Shown in pieces: positions 1-4,643 of a stretch of 5,362 nt of DNA (positions within the stretch are counted from its first letter, which is position 1; each line of letters starts with the position of its first letter). The DNA comes from an uncultured Acidimicrobiaceae bacterium (GTDB lineage: Bacteria > Actinomycetota > Acidimicrobiia > Acidimicrobiales > MedAcidi-G1), in the NCBI GenBank assembly GCA_913054115.1, contig CAJXIS010000169.1, positions 1-5,362 on the forward strand, read 5' to 3'. Under the pieces are notes generated by a model. It was given only the letters and a program-made list of their open reading frames with translations, was not told where the DNA came from and did not search any database. A program made the position numbers and the translations under genes.

Positions 1-332
1 TCGGAGAGGCGTTCGAGGTAGGCGAGGAGACGGCCGTACCGGTCGCGGGGTTCGACATCGCGCGTGACCAGCACCCCACTGCCAGGAGCGAGGAGCAGGC
101 GCAGCCGTGCCGTCGCCTCGGGGCCGAAGCATTCGACGGGCCGGTTGGGGTGGACGGTTTCAGGGGTGTCGATGCCGAGCAGCCGCACGGTCTCACGGTG
201 TCCGGCCAGGTCGACGATCACCGTGTCGCCGTCGATGACCTCGATGATGGTGCCCAGGCCGTCTTCGGGCAGGTACGGGGAACTGCATGCGCCGGCGACC
301 AGCAGCGTCATCAGGAGCAGGCAGGTGCGCAT
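1..332 (-). CDS. Thermonuclease (SNase-like) lipoprotein, C-terminus cut by window edge
   Basis: Extracellular nuclease of the staphylococcal nuclease (SNase) family, predicted to cleave DNA/RNA outside the membrane with Ca2+. The ATG at 332-330 gives 110 complete residues before the left edge. Residues 1-16 look like a short lipoprotein signal (hydrophobic LLLMTLLVAGA followed by Cys16; the lipobox is imperfect). The SNase core follows: VIDGDTV (32-38), VRLLGIDTPET (49-59), ECFGPEA (67-73) and RDRYGRLLAYLE (96-107). By spacing against S. aureus nuclease, the Ca2+ ligands are Asp36 and Asp55 and the catalytic residues are Arg50, Glu58 and Arg101, all present. Spacings between these match the family to within one residue. 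The gene starts 8 bases after the stop of the 77-residue upstream gene, so they are probably co-transcribed. The ribosome-binding site is weak (GGA only). The C-terminal part of the domain lies beyond the window, so it could still carry an additional C-terminal domain. Confidence 0.9.
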   Translation of the reverse strand, partial: MRTCLLLMTLLVAGACSSPYLPEDGLGTIIEVIDGDTVIVDLAGHRETVRLLGIDTPETVHPNRPVECFGPEATARLRLLLAPGSGVLVTRDVEPRDRYGRLLAYLERLS

Positions 333-340
333 GATCCGAT

Positions 341-574
341 TCAGGCGATCCGATGCGGGAGGTCGTCGTCGGGGTCAGCGTCCTGCTCAGCGTCGGCGGT
401 CGGCGCTGCGGCTGCCGACGGTTCTTCGTCGCCCTCCGGGGAGTGGCGCCGGAGCTCGGCCCTGGCACGGGCGACGCCGGCCAGGCCGATCGCCCGGGTG
501 CGGGCATCGAGGAGGAACCCGGGGCGGGTGGGTCGAGGGTTCCGGGTGGTGGTGAGGACCAGTTGCTCGTTCAT
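341..574 (-). CDS. Small hypothetical protein, 77 aa, acidic C-terminal tail
   Basis: I cannot assign a function. The ATG at 574-572 reads to TGA at 343-341. The frame stays open upstream as far as 733, but that part lies in the divergent intergenic region and under the opposite-strand oxidoreductase; the internal ATG is preferred because a -10-like hexamer ends 7 bases before it. Residues 1-18 are Thr/Pro/Arg-rich. Residues 19-44 (GFLLDARTRAIGLAGVARAR and on) look like an amphipathic helix. Residues 45-77 are an acidic, Ala/Asp/Glu-rich, probably disordered tail (DADPDDDLPH). There is no signal peptide or membrane segment, so it is probably cytoplasmic. Third codon positions are strongly G/C, as in neighbouring genes, which supports real coding. 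It lies 8 bases upstream of the thermonuclease gene, so the two are likely an operon. I believe short actinobacterial proteins with a similar LDxRTRxxGxxGVAxAR segment exist, but that is from memory. Confidence 0.72.
   Translation of the reverse strand: MNEQLVLTTTRNPRPTRPGFLLDARTRAIGLAGVARARAELRRHSPEGDEEPSAAAAPTADAEQDADPDDDLPHRIA
521..539 (+). other. Canonical G-quadruplex motif (runs of 3+ G, loops 1-1-4)
   Basis: Four G runs on the plus strand: 521-524, 526-528, 530-532 and 537-539, with loops C, T and TCGA. A fifth run follows at 544-546. The motif lies inside the 5' part of the 77-residue minus-strand gene (codons 12-18, Arg/Pro-rich), so the G-rich strand is the template strand of that gene. 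In GC-rich DNA such motifs arise by chance, so function is unproven, but the one-base loops would make a stable fold. Confidence 0.4.
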
Positions 575-581
575 GGTTCCC

Positions 582-587
582 AGTATG
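582..587 (-). promoter_or_regulatory. Candidate -10 box for the 77-aa gene / thermonuclease unit
   Basis: On the minus strand the hexamer CATACT (4 of 6 matches to TATAAT) ends 7 bases before the ATG at 574. That spacing would put the transcription start at or next to the start codon, so the mRNA would be leaderless or nearly so. No good -35 is visible; the position where one would lie (about 605-610) overlaps the edge of the dyad at 608-627. Confidence 0.4.
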
Positions 588-607
588 CGCAAGGGGTGTG
601 ACAGCGC

Positions 608-627
608 CTTCCGGCGGCTGCCGGAAG
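608..627. repeat. Perfect 8-bp inverted repeat in divergent intergenic region
   Basis: CTTCCGGC (608-615), spacer GGCT (616-619), GCCGGAAG (620-627): a perfect 8-bp dyad. It lies in the 139-base gap between the divergently transcribed 77-aa gene (start 574) and the F420-type oxidoreductase (start 714). It overlaps the place where a -35 for the minus-strand unit would be. It could be a regulator operator or a hairpin in the 5' region of the oxidoreductase transcript. No T-tract follows it, so an intrinsic terminator is less likely. I could not identify a clear -10 for the plus-strand gene in this gap. Confidence 0.5.
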
Positions 628-696
628 AGCCGAAAACCCGTGCGAGTATTGGCGTTTCGCCCCGAGGGCCAGCCGTTCCCGAGCGGACGGCCCCAA

Positions 697-703
697 GAGA
701 GGA
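697..703 (+). promoter_or_regulatory. Ribosome binding site deciding the GTG start at 714
   Basis: GAGAGGA at 697-703 is a good Shine-Dalgarno match, 10 bases before the GTG at 714-716. The frame is open upstream to 150, but family members begin close to the YGITVPLP stretch, so this site supports the short form. Confidence 0.6.
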
Positions 704-713
704 AAGCCCCCAC

Positions 714-1676
714 GTGTCCCCGTACGGCATCACGGTCCCCCTGCCGGGTCCGCTCCACGACCAGCAGCCCCTCTACCGCGAGCTCGTCGACCTCGGGTAC
801 ACCGATGTCTGGAGCGCCGAGGCCAACGAGAGCGACGGCCTGACCCCGCTGGCCCTGGCCGCCGCATGGGCCCCCGAGCTGCGCCTCGGCACGGCGATCC
901 TGCCCGCCTACACCCGCAGCCCCGCCCTCATGGCGCAGTGCGCCGCCACCATGGCCTCGGCGGCGCCCGGTCGCTTTGCCATCGGCATCGGCTCGTCGTC
1001 CGACGTGATCGTCGAGCGCTGGAACGGCATCCCGTTCGAGGCGCCCTACCAGCGGGTGCGCGACACCGTCCGCTTCCTCAAGGCTGCGCTCACCGGCGAG
1101 AAGGTGACCGAGGAGTACGACTCGTTCACGATCCGGGGCTTCCGGCTCGGCATCGTCCCCGAACAGCAGCCCACGATCCTCGTGGCGGCCCTGCGCGAGG
1201 GCATGCTGCGCCTCGCCGGACGCGAGGCCGACGGGGCGATCGTCAACTGGCTGTCGCCTGACGACGTCACCACCGTGGCGGGCATCGTCAACGACCAGGG
1301 GCCCGACCGGGAGATCGTGGCCCGCATCTTCGTGTGCCCGAGCGACGACCGGGAGGTGGTGCTGGCCGGCGGCCGCTACGTGCTGGCCGCCTACCTCAAC
1401 GTCCCCGTCTACCGGGCCTTCCACGAGTGGATGGGCCGCGGCGACCTGCTGGGCGGCCACTGGGAGCGCTGGGCCGCCGGCGACCGCAAGGGGGCGCTCG
1501 CCGAGATCCCCGAGCAGGTGGTCGACGACCTGCTGGTCCACGGCACGCCCGACCAGTGCCGGGCCCGCATCGCCGAGTACGTCGCCAACGGCGTGACCAC
1601 CCCGGCGCTGGCGATCCTGCCGTTCGGTGGCATCGACACCATGGAAGCGGTCCGCTCCCTCGCCCCGAACGCCTGA
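714..1676 (+). CDS. LLM-class F420-dependent oxidoreductase (luciferase-like), 320 aa
   Basis: Cytoplasmic flavin/F420-type oxidoreductase of the bacterial luciferase-like (LLM) TIM-barrel superfamily. The actinobacterial members nearest to this one are annotated as coenzyme F420-dependent, transferring hydride to or from an unidentified substrate. The barrel begins at YGITVPLP (residues 4-11). Diagnostic stretches are LGYTDVWSAEANESDGLTPL (27-46), LRLGTAILPAYTRSP (56-70) and APGRFAIGIGSSSDVIVERW (84-103), followed by NGIPFEAPYQR and further on by a GREADGAIVNWLS segment that is typical of this superfamily. The C-terminus holds VHGTPDQCRARIAEYVANGV, the usual family ending that closes the barrel. 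Length fits a complete family member. I think it belongs to the group named after M. tuberculosis Rv3093c, but that rests on remembered motifs. The GTG start is chosen for the Shine-Dalgarno site at 697-703 and family N-termini. It is transcribed alone and converges with the Mug glycosylase gene. F420 versus FMN use cannot be proved here. Confidence 0.9.
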   Translation: MSPYGITVPLPGPLHDQQPLYRELVDLGYTDVWSAEANESDGLTPLALAAAWAPELRLGTAILPAYTRSPALMAQCAATMASAAPGRFAIGIGSSSDVIVERWNGIPFEAPYQRVRDTVRFLKAALTGEKVTEEYDSFTIRGFRLGIVPEQQPTILVAALREGMLRLAGREADGAIVNWLSPDDVTTVAGIVNDQGPDREIVARIFVCPSDDREVVLAGGRYVLAAYLNVPVYRAFHEWMGRGDLLGGHWERWAAGDRKGALAEIPEQVVDDLLVHGTPDQCRARIAEYVANGVTTPALAILPFGGIDTMEAVRSLAPNA

Positions 1677-1692
1677 GCGGGTCCTTCAGGCG
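1670..1692. terminator. Candidate bidirectional hairpin spanning both convergent stop codons
   Basis: CGCCTGA (1670-1676), 9-base spacer, TCAGGCG (1686-1692): a perfect 7-bp inverted repeat. The left arm contains the TGA of the oxidoreductase (1674-1676) and the right arm the TGA of the glycosylase (1688-1686), so a hairpin can form in either transcript. Both proteins end in Ala (GCC TGA), which supplies 6 of the 7 pairs, so chance is possible. No T-tract follows on either strand. Confidence 0.35.
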
Positions 1693-2423
1693 CTGTCGGC
1701 GAGTTCTCCGGCTGCCCGGAGGTGGGCGGTCAGGTCGTCGAGGCGGCTGTGGGCGTTGAGGCCGCTGGTGTGGGGCATCACATAGACGGGCACGCCGCCG
1801 AGCGTGCGGTCCTGCACGCCGGCCACCGCCTTGCGGTCGGCGACGATGCGCCAGCCACCCAGCCCGACGAAACAGATCGCCTGCGGTCGGAGCCAGGCAC
1901 AGAGTCGCTCGACCCTGGCGAAGCCATCGCGGAACTCGTCAGGTGCGACCTCGTCGGCCCTGGCGGTGGTGCGGCGCACCAGGTCCGTCATGCCGAGCCC
2001 GTGGTGGGCGAGTGCGTGTCGGGGGTCCCGGTCGACGCTCGCCAGGCCGGCGGCGAGGACCGCCGGCCAGAAGCGGTTGCCGGGACGGTGGTAGCCCACG
2101 CCCGAGTCGGCCGAGGTGGGGCTGGGGTTGAGGCCGACGACCAGCAGACGCATCTCCGGCGCCACGGTGTCGGGCAGGCTGCGCTGGTGTTCGACGTCCA
2201 CCTCCACGGCTCTGCCGTCCGTGCGGGTCCCGCCGATGGCGACGAAGCCTGCGCCGACGACCAGGTCGGATGCCCGATCCGGCCCCCAGCCCTCGCCGCC
2301 GGCCGTCTCGAAGCGCAATGCGACCCTGGTCCCGGCGTCGAGAACGGCGTGCAGGTCGGCCAGCAACAGGGGCAGGTCCGTGTCCGAACGACCGACGCCG
2401 AGTACGTGGAGGGGAAGCGGCAC
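1686..2423 (-). CDS. mug: Mismatch-specific uracil/thymine DNA glycosylase (Mug/TDG family) with methyltransferase-like N-terminus, 245 aa
   Basis: Base-excision repair glycosylase of UDG family 2, which removes U or T mispaired with G (and some alkylated pyrimidines) and leaves an abasic site. Motif 1 is GLNPSPTS (97-104), matching GINPGLSS of E. coli Mug, with Asn99 in the place of its catalytic Asn18. Next come GVGYHRPGNRFWPAVLAAG (108-126), the family's HPxNRFW block, and GLGMTDLVRR (142-151). Motif 2 is MPHTSGLNAH (216-225), matching NPSGLSR of Mug. Residues 1-80 are extra compared with E. coli Mug and resemble the C-terminal half of a class I methyltransferase (DLHAVLDAGTRVALRF, GGEGWGP) without a visible SAM-binding motif; this fusion looks usual for actinobacterial homologues. 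The GTG at 2423-2421 is preferred over the ATG at 2528 because a TACCCT -10 box ends 6 bases before it and the longer form would run over the divergent promoter. It is single and diverges from the 59-aa gene. Confidence 0.9.
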   Translation of the reverse strand: MPLPLHVLGVGRSDTDLPLLLADLHAVLDAGTRVALRFETAGGEGWGPDRASDLVVGAGFVAIGGTRTDGRAVEVDVEHQRSLPDTVAPEMRLLVVGLNPSPTSADSGVGYHRPGNRFWPAVLAAGLASVDRDPRHALAHHGLGMTDLVRRTTARADEVAPDEFRDGFARVERLCAWLRPQAICFVGLGGWRIVADRKAVAGVQDRTLGGVPVYVMPHTSGLNAHSRLDDLTAHLRAAGELADSA

Positions 2424-2429
2424 CCGGCG

Positions 2430-2435
2430 AGGGTA
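2430..2435 (-). promoter_or_regulatory. -10 box (TACCCT) for a leaderless mug transcript
   Basis: Minus-strand TACCCT fits the actinobacterial TANNNT -10 consensus and ends 6 bases before the GTG start of the glycosylase gene, so transcription probably begins at or within a base or two of the start codon. A loose -35 (GTGTCA, 4 of 6, minus 2460-2455) lies 19 bases upstream. The box supports the short 245-residue form. Confidence 0.55.
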
Positions 2436-2453
2436 GGCGGGTCCTGGAAACAG

Positions 2454-2486
2454 GTGACACGCGATCGGATATCCCGCGTCTAGGGT
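2454..2486 (+). promoter_or_regulatory. Candidate promoter for the 59-aa gene
   Basis: GTGACA at 2454-2459 (5 of 6 to TTGACA) and TAGGGT at 2481-2486 (TANNNT) are separated by 21 bases, longer than usual, so the -10 is the firmer part. A start near 2493 would give a leader of about 54 bases before the ATG at 2547. The -35 overlaps the candidate -35 of mug on the other strand. The region also holds CCTG-GAAA-CAGG (2443-2454) and the 8-bp palindrome GGATATCC (2467-2474), possible regulator contacts. Confidence 0.4.
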
Positions 2487-2534
2487 GAAGGTATCGATGA
2501 GCAGCGCGACACCACCGGCAGCGAACACGACACC

Positions 2535-2541
2535 GAGGGAG
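2535..2541 (+). promoter_or_regulatory. Strong ribosome binding site for the 59-aa gene
   Basis: GAGGGAG at 2535-2541 lies 5 bases before the ATG at 2547. It is the strongest Shine-Dalgarno sequence in the window and the main evidence that this short frame is translated; no ATG, GTG or TTG occurs in frame between the upstream stop at 2481-2483 and this ATG. Confidence 0.65.
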
Positions 2542-2546
2542 CCGAC

Positions 2547-2726
2547 ATGACCGAGACACTCGACACGACCACGATCGACGAGATCAGGGCCATCATCGAC
2601 CGCGGGCTCGGCACCACCAAGAGCCGTGAGCTCATCGCCTCGTCCGAGGTCGCCGACCTGCTCCTCGACCTCCGCCTCCTGCTGGTCACCTCCGAAGCAG
2701 ACCTCGAGGCATCGCCCCTCAACTAG
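2547..2726 (+). CDS. Small hypothetical protein, 59 aa
   Basis: I do not recognise this protein. The ATG at 2547-2549 reads to TAG at 2724-2726. The product is acidic and mostly helical in character: TIDEIRAIIDRG (9-20), then KSRELIASSEVADLLLDLR (25-43), then LLLVTSEADLEASPLN (44-59). There is no signal peptide, Cys pair or clear membrane helix, although DLLLDLRLLLV is hydrophobic on one face and could mediate dimerisation. Support for coding is the GAGGGAG ribosome-binding site, the upstream TAGGGT -10 box, GC-rich third positions and the compact fit between neighbours: it diverges from mug and its stop lies 19 bases from the stop of the convergent PAP2 gene. Any role in repair is only a suggestion from its position opposite mug. 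A small regulator, an adaptor or a lineage-specific housekeeping protein are equally possible. Confidence 0.65.
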   Translation: MTETLDTTTIDEIRAIIDRGLGTTKSRELIASSEVADLLLDLRLLLVTSEADLEASPLN

Positions 2727-2757
2727 GGGAGCGGTATTGCCGCCCCTACCGCAGGGG
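2713..2757. repeat. Tandem dyad: two CGCCCCT-N5-AGGGG units, 28-bp period
   Basis: Unit 1 is CGCCCCT (2713-2719), CAACT, AGGGG (2725-2729). Unit 2 is CGCCCCT (2741-2747), ACCGC, AGGGG (2753-2757). Each unit is a 5-bp inverted repeat with a 5-base loop; unit 2 extends to 6 bp (2742-2758). The units start exactly 28 bases apart, close to 2.7 helical turns. They cover the junction of two convergent genes, so part of each lies in coding sequence. Confidence 0.45.
2724..2748. terminator. Candidate bidirectional terminator hairpin containing both stop codons
   Basis: TAGGG (2724-2728) pairs with CCCTA (2744-2748), and GCGG (2731-2734) with CCGC (2740-2743), giving 9 base pairs with a 2-base bulge (2729-2730) and a 5-base loop. 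The TAG of the 59-aa gene begins the left arm and the TAG of the PAP2 gene (2748-2746) ends the right arm, so each transcript would fold at its own stop. No T-tract follows on either strand, as is common for high-GC actinobacterial terminators. It competes with the two smaller dyads at 2715-2729 and 2742-2758. Confidence 0.5.
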
Positions 2758-3372
2758 CAGCACCTTCCGGATCAGGCGGCCGAGCGCCAGCCCGATCCCG
2801 GCACCCACGACCACGTCGCTGGCGTGGTGGATGCGCACATGCACCCGCGACACGGCGACCACGCCCGCAGCGGCATACCAGAACGGCTTGATCCGCGACC
2901 GCTCGCTCAACAGCGTCGCCGCCAAGAAGGCCGCCGAGGCGTGGCCCGACGGGAAGCTGCTGGTGAGCGGCTGGCGCAGGTTGTGCGGCCGCTCGACCTC
3001 ATGGGCTGGCCGTTCGCGGCGGAACAGCGACTTGACCGCACCGTTCACGAACGCCGACTCGGCGCCGAGGGCGGCCGACAGCCGGATCGCCTCGCGGTGT
3101 CCGTTGCGGCGCATGACCCCCCGGGCCGTGCCGGTCAGATGCCAGAGCAGGCTGAAGTCGGCGAGCTCGCTGGCCGTGTAGAAGAGCCGGTCCAGGTTCG
3201 GGTTGCCGCGCAGCGGCTCCCATGCCTTGTCGACCACCTTGTCGAACGCTGCGCCGACGGGGCCCAGCGGGTGGAGGCCGGCACCGCCATCGCCATCGAG
3301 CGAATCGTCGCCGGCGTCGGGGACGACGGCGAGGTGGCTTCGCTCGGCAGCGGAACCGGGGGCTGGGGCCAT
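2746..3372 (-). CDS. PAP2-superfamily lipid phosphatase, 208 aa
   Basis: Membrane-associated phosphatase of the PAP2 (type 2 phosphatidic acid phosphatase) superfamily, which removes phosphate from lipid phosphates or diphosphates. All three signature motifs are intact: KSLFRRERP (114-122, KX6RP), FPSGHAS (140-146, PSGH with His144) and SRVHVRIHHASD (175-186, SRX5HX3D, with His182 as nucleophile and Asp186). Hydrophobic segments lie near 145-155 (AAFLAATLL), 164-174 (FWYAAAGVVAV) and 187-199 (VVVGAGIGLALG). The first 40 residues are low-complexity, Gly/Ala/Asp-rich and probably cytoplasmic. The ATG at 3372-3370 is chosen because TACGCT ends 6 bases before it; the frame stays open far upstream only as an out-of-frame shadow of the reductase gene. 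It lies 44 bases downstream of the reductase, whose likely isoprenoid substrate suggests a polyprenyl (di)phosphate as target. Phosphatidylglycerol-phosphate and undecaprenyl diphosphate are other options. Confidence 0.9.
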   Translation of the reverse strand: MAPAPGSAAERSHLAVVPDAGDDSLDGDGGAGLHPLGPVGAAFDKVVDKAWEPLRGNPNLDRLFYTASELADFSLLWHLTGTARGVMRRNGHREAIRLSAALGAESAFVNGAVKSLFRRERPAHEVERPHNLRQPLTSSFPSGHASAAFLAATLLSERSRIKPFWYAAAGVVAVSRVHVRIHHASDVVVGAGIGLALGRLIRKVLPLR

Positions 3373-3378
3373 CGGGGC

Positions 3379-3384
3379 AGCGTA
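3379..3384 (-). promoter_or_regulatory. -10 box (TACGCT) for leaderless PAP2 transcript
   Basis: Minus-strand TACGCT fits TANNNT and ends 6 bases before the PAP2 ATG, inside the 44-base gap after the reductase gene. No Shine-Dalgarno is visible in the gap, which fits a leaderless start. PAP2 may therefore have its own promoter besides any read-through from the reductase. No -35 match is seen. Confidence 0.5.
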
Positions 3385-3416
3385 GTGGTGCCCTCCGGGG
3401 ACGCCGCCGCGACCCG

Positions 3417-4625
3417 TCAGGTGTAGGCCCCCGGGCGGTGCAGCACGCCCCTGCGCCACCGTCGGGGAGTGGCCAGCAACGCCCTCGGGTAGTCCTCGAA
3501 CAGCCAGCGGGCGAAGTTGCGGCGGGTCCAGGGCGTGAGCCCGCCCATGGCGACCGAGGCACGCGCTCCGAGCGGGTAGGTGAGCATGCGCTGGAGGACG
3601 ACCGACATGCGGTGGTCGGCGACGAGGTCCCGGCGCACCTCCCGCCGGTAGCGGGCACCGACCTCGGCGGTCGGGCCGCCGGCGATCACCGACTCGGCGG
3701 CGAGGACGCCGGTGAGCAGGGCCTGGCCGATGCCCTCGCCGGTCAGCGCATCGGTGGCGGCGGCAGCGTCCCCGACGAACAGCACCGGGCCGTGCTCGAG
3801 CACCGCCCGGTCGACGCGGGCCGGGATGGGCCAGGCGGTCCGGCGGCCCTCGGGCTCGGCATCGGGACCGAGCACCTCGCGCATGCCAGGGCGGTCGAGG
3901 AGGCCGTCCCAGACATGGCCGGTGTCGCCGACGGCCACCCGGCCGCCACGCAGCACGCCGAAGCCGACGTTCGCCCGTCCCCCGGGGAGCGGGAAGCTCC
4001 ACGAGTAGCCGGGCAGCAGGTCGGGTTCGAACCAGATGTGGAGGCCGCCGGCCGCCGGGCCCACGTTGGCCACGTACTGGCGGAAGGCCTGCCATTCGCC
4101 GCGGTAGCCGTCGTCGGACAGGCCGAGGAGGCGTCGGGTCGGCGACCACATGCCGTCGGCGGCGATCACCGTGCCGGCCCGCACGGGGTCGGCCTCGGCG
4201 ATGTCCAGGTCGGCGCCACCTTCGTCGATCCGGATGCCGGTCACCGCATGGCCCTCCCGGACATCGGCCCCGGCGACCCTCGCCAGGTCGAGCAGGGCGG
4301 CGTCGTACTCGGTCCGCGGCGCCACCGCCGCGTACTGGCCGTCGCCCATGGGGAGGGGGAAGTTGCGGGTGCGGCTGCGGTTGCCGCCGCCGGTGTGGAT
4401 CACGGCGTGGTCCACGACCTGCCAGCCGGCGATCCCTGCGGGGTCGAGCCCCAGCTGCTCGCCGAGGCGCAGCGCCAGCGTGGTGAGGCCGTCGCCGCAG
4501 CACTTGTCGCGCGGGAAGGTCGCCTTGTCGAGCACCACCACGGACCGCCCCGCACGGGCGAGTGTGGTGGCTGCGGCGGCACCGGCTGGGCCGCCGCCGA
4601 CCACGGCGACGTCGAACGAATCCAT
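3417..4625 (-). CDS. Geranylgeranyl reductase family FAD-dependent oxidoreductase, 402 aa
   Basis: Flavoprotein of the geranylgeranyl reductase (GGR) family, whose members saturate double bones of isoprenoid chains (archaeal lipids, chlorophyll phytyl, mycobacterial menaquinone by MenJ). The FAD Rossmann motif VVGGGPAGAAAA (8-19) is followed by Asp33, the acidic residue closing the second strand. KCCGDGL (41-47) is the GGR cysteine/GDG segment. VIAADGMWSPTRRLLG (153-168) is the flavoprotein DG motif. LPGYSWSFPLPGGRANVGFG (204-223) is the family's PLP-NVG block lining the substrate cavity, and FVGDAAAATDALTGEGIGQA (283-302) is the GD motif that binds the flavin ribityl/pyrophosphate. Length matches the 390-410 residues usual for bacterial members. 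It starts 18 bases after nucS with the ribosome-binding site AGGGG at 4638-4634, so it is probably co-transcribed with nucS. Substrate is unknown: menaquinone, polyprenyl phosphate or a carotenoid are candidates. A phenolic hydroxylase-type flavoprotein is less likely given the PLP-NVG block. Confidence 0.87.
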   Translation of the reverse strand: MDSFDVAVVGGGPAGAAAATTLARAGRSVVVLDKATFPRDKCCGDGLTTLALRLGEQLGLDPAGIAGWQVVDHAVIHTGGGNRSRTRNFPLPMGDGQYAAVAPRTEYDAALLDLARVAGADVREGHAVTGIRIDEGGADLDIAEADPVRAGTVIAADGMWSPTRRLLGLSDDGYRGEWQAFRQYVANVGPAAGGLHIWFEPDLLPGYSWSFPLPGGRANVGFGVLRGGRVAVGDTGHVWDGLLDRPGMREVLGPDAEPEGRRTAWPIPARVDRAVLEHGPVLFVGDAAAATDALTGEGIGQALLTGVLAAESVIAGGPTAEVGARYRREVRRDLVADHRMSVVLQRMLTYPLGARASVAMGGLTPWTRRNFARWLFEDYPRALLATPRRWRRGVLHRPGAYT

Positions 4626-4633
4626 GCGCCGTG

Positions 4634-4638
4634 CCCCT
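4634..4638 (-). promoter_or_regulatory. Ribosome binding site of the reductase gene
   Basis: Minus-strand AGGGG lies 8 bases before the ATG at 4625, in the 18-base gap after the nucS stop. No TANNNT box sits 6-8 bases before this ATG, so this gene, unlike nucS, looks translated from an internal site of a polycistronic message. Confidence 0.55.
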
Positions 4639-4643
4639 GCGCC

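Noticed and set aside
150..713. Upstream extension of the F420-type oxidoreductase to an ATG at 150
   Set aside because: It would overlap the 77-aa and thermonuclease genes on the other strand, has no family similarity, and a good ribosome-binding site precedes the GTG at 714.
387..1541. 384-codon minus-strand open frame antisense to the oxidoreductase
   Set aside because: It is a composition-driven shadow; the plus-strand frame carries clear LLM-family motifs.
2467..2474. GGATATCC palindrome as a defined operator
   Set aside because: An 8-bp palindrome alone, with unsymmetrical CGCG flanks, is not enough to name a regulator site; I only mention it with the promoter.
2424..2528. 35-residue N-terminal extension of the Mug glycosylase to an ATG at 2528
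   Set aside because: It would cover the divergent promoter and the start of the 59-aa unit; the TACCCT box 6 bases before the GTG at 2423 favours the shorter protein.
2746..4503. 585-codon minus-strand frame that would fuse the PAP2 protein to a long N-terminal extension
   Set aside because: Only the last 208 residues make sense (PAP2). The rest is an Arg/Pro-rich out-of-frame shadow of the reductase gene.
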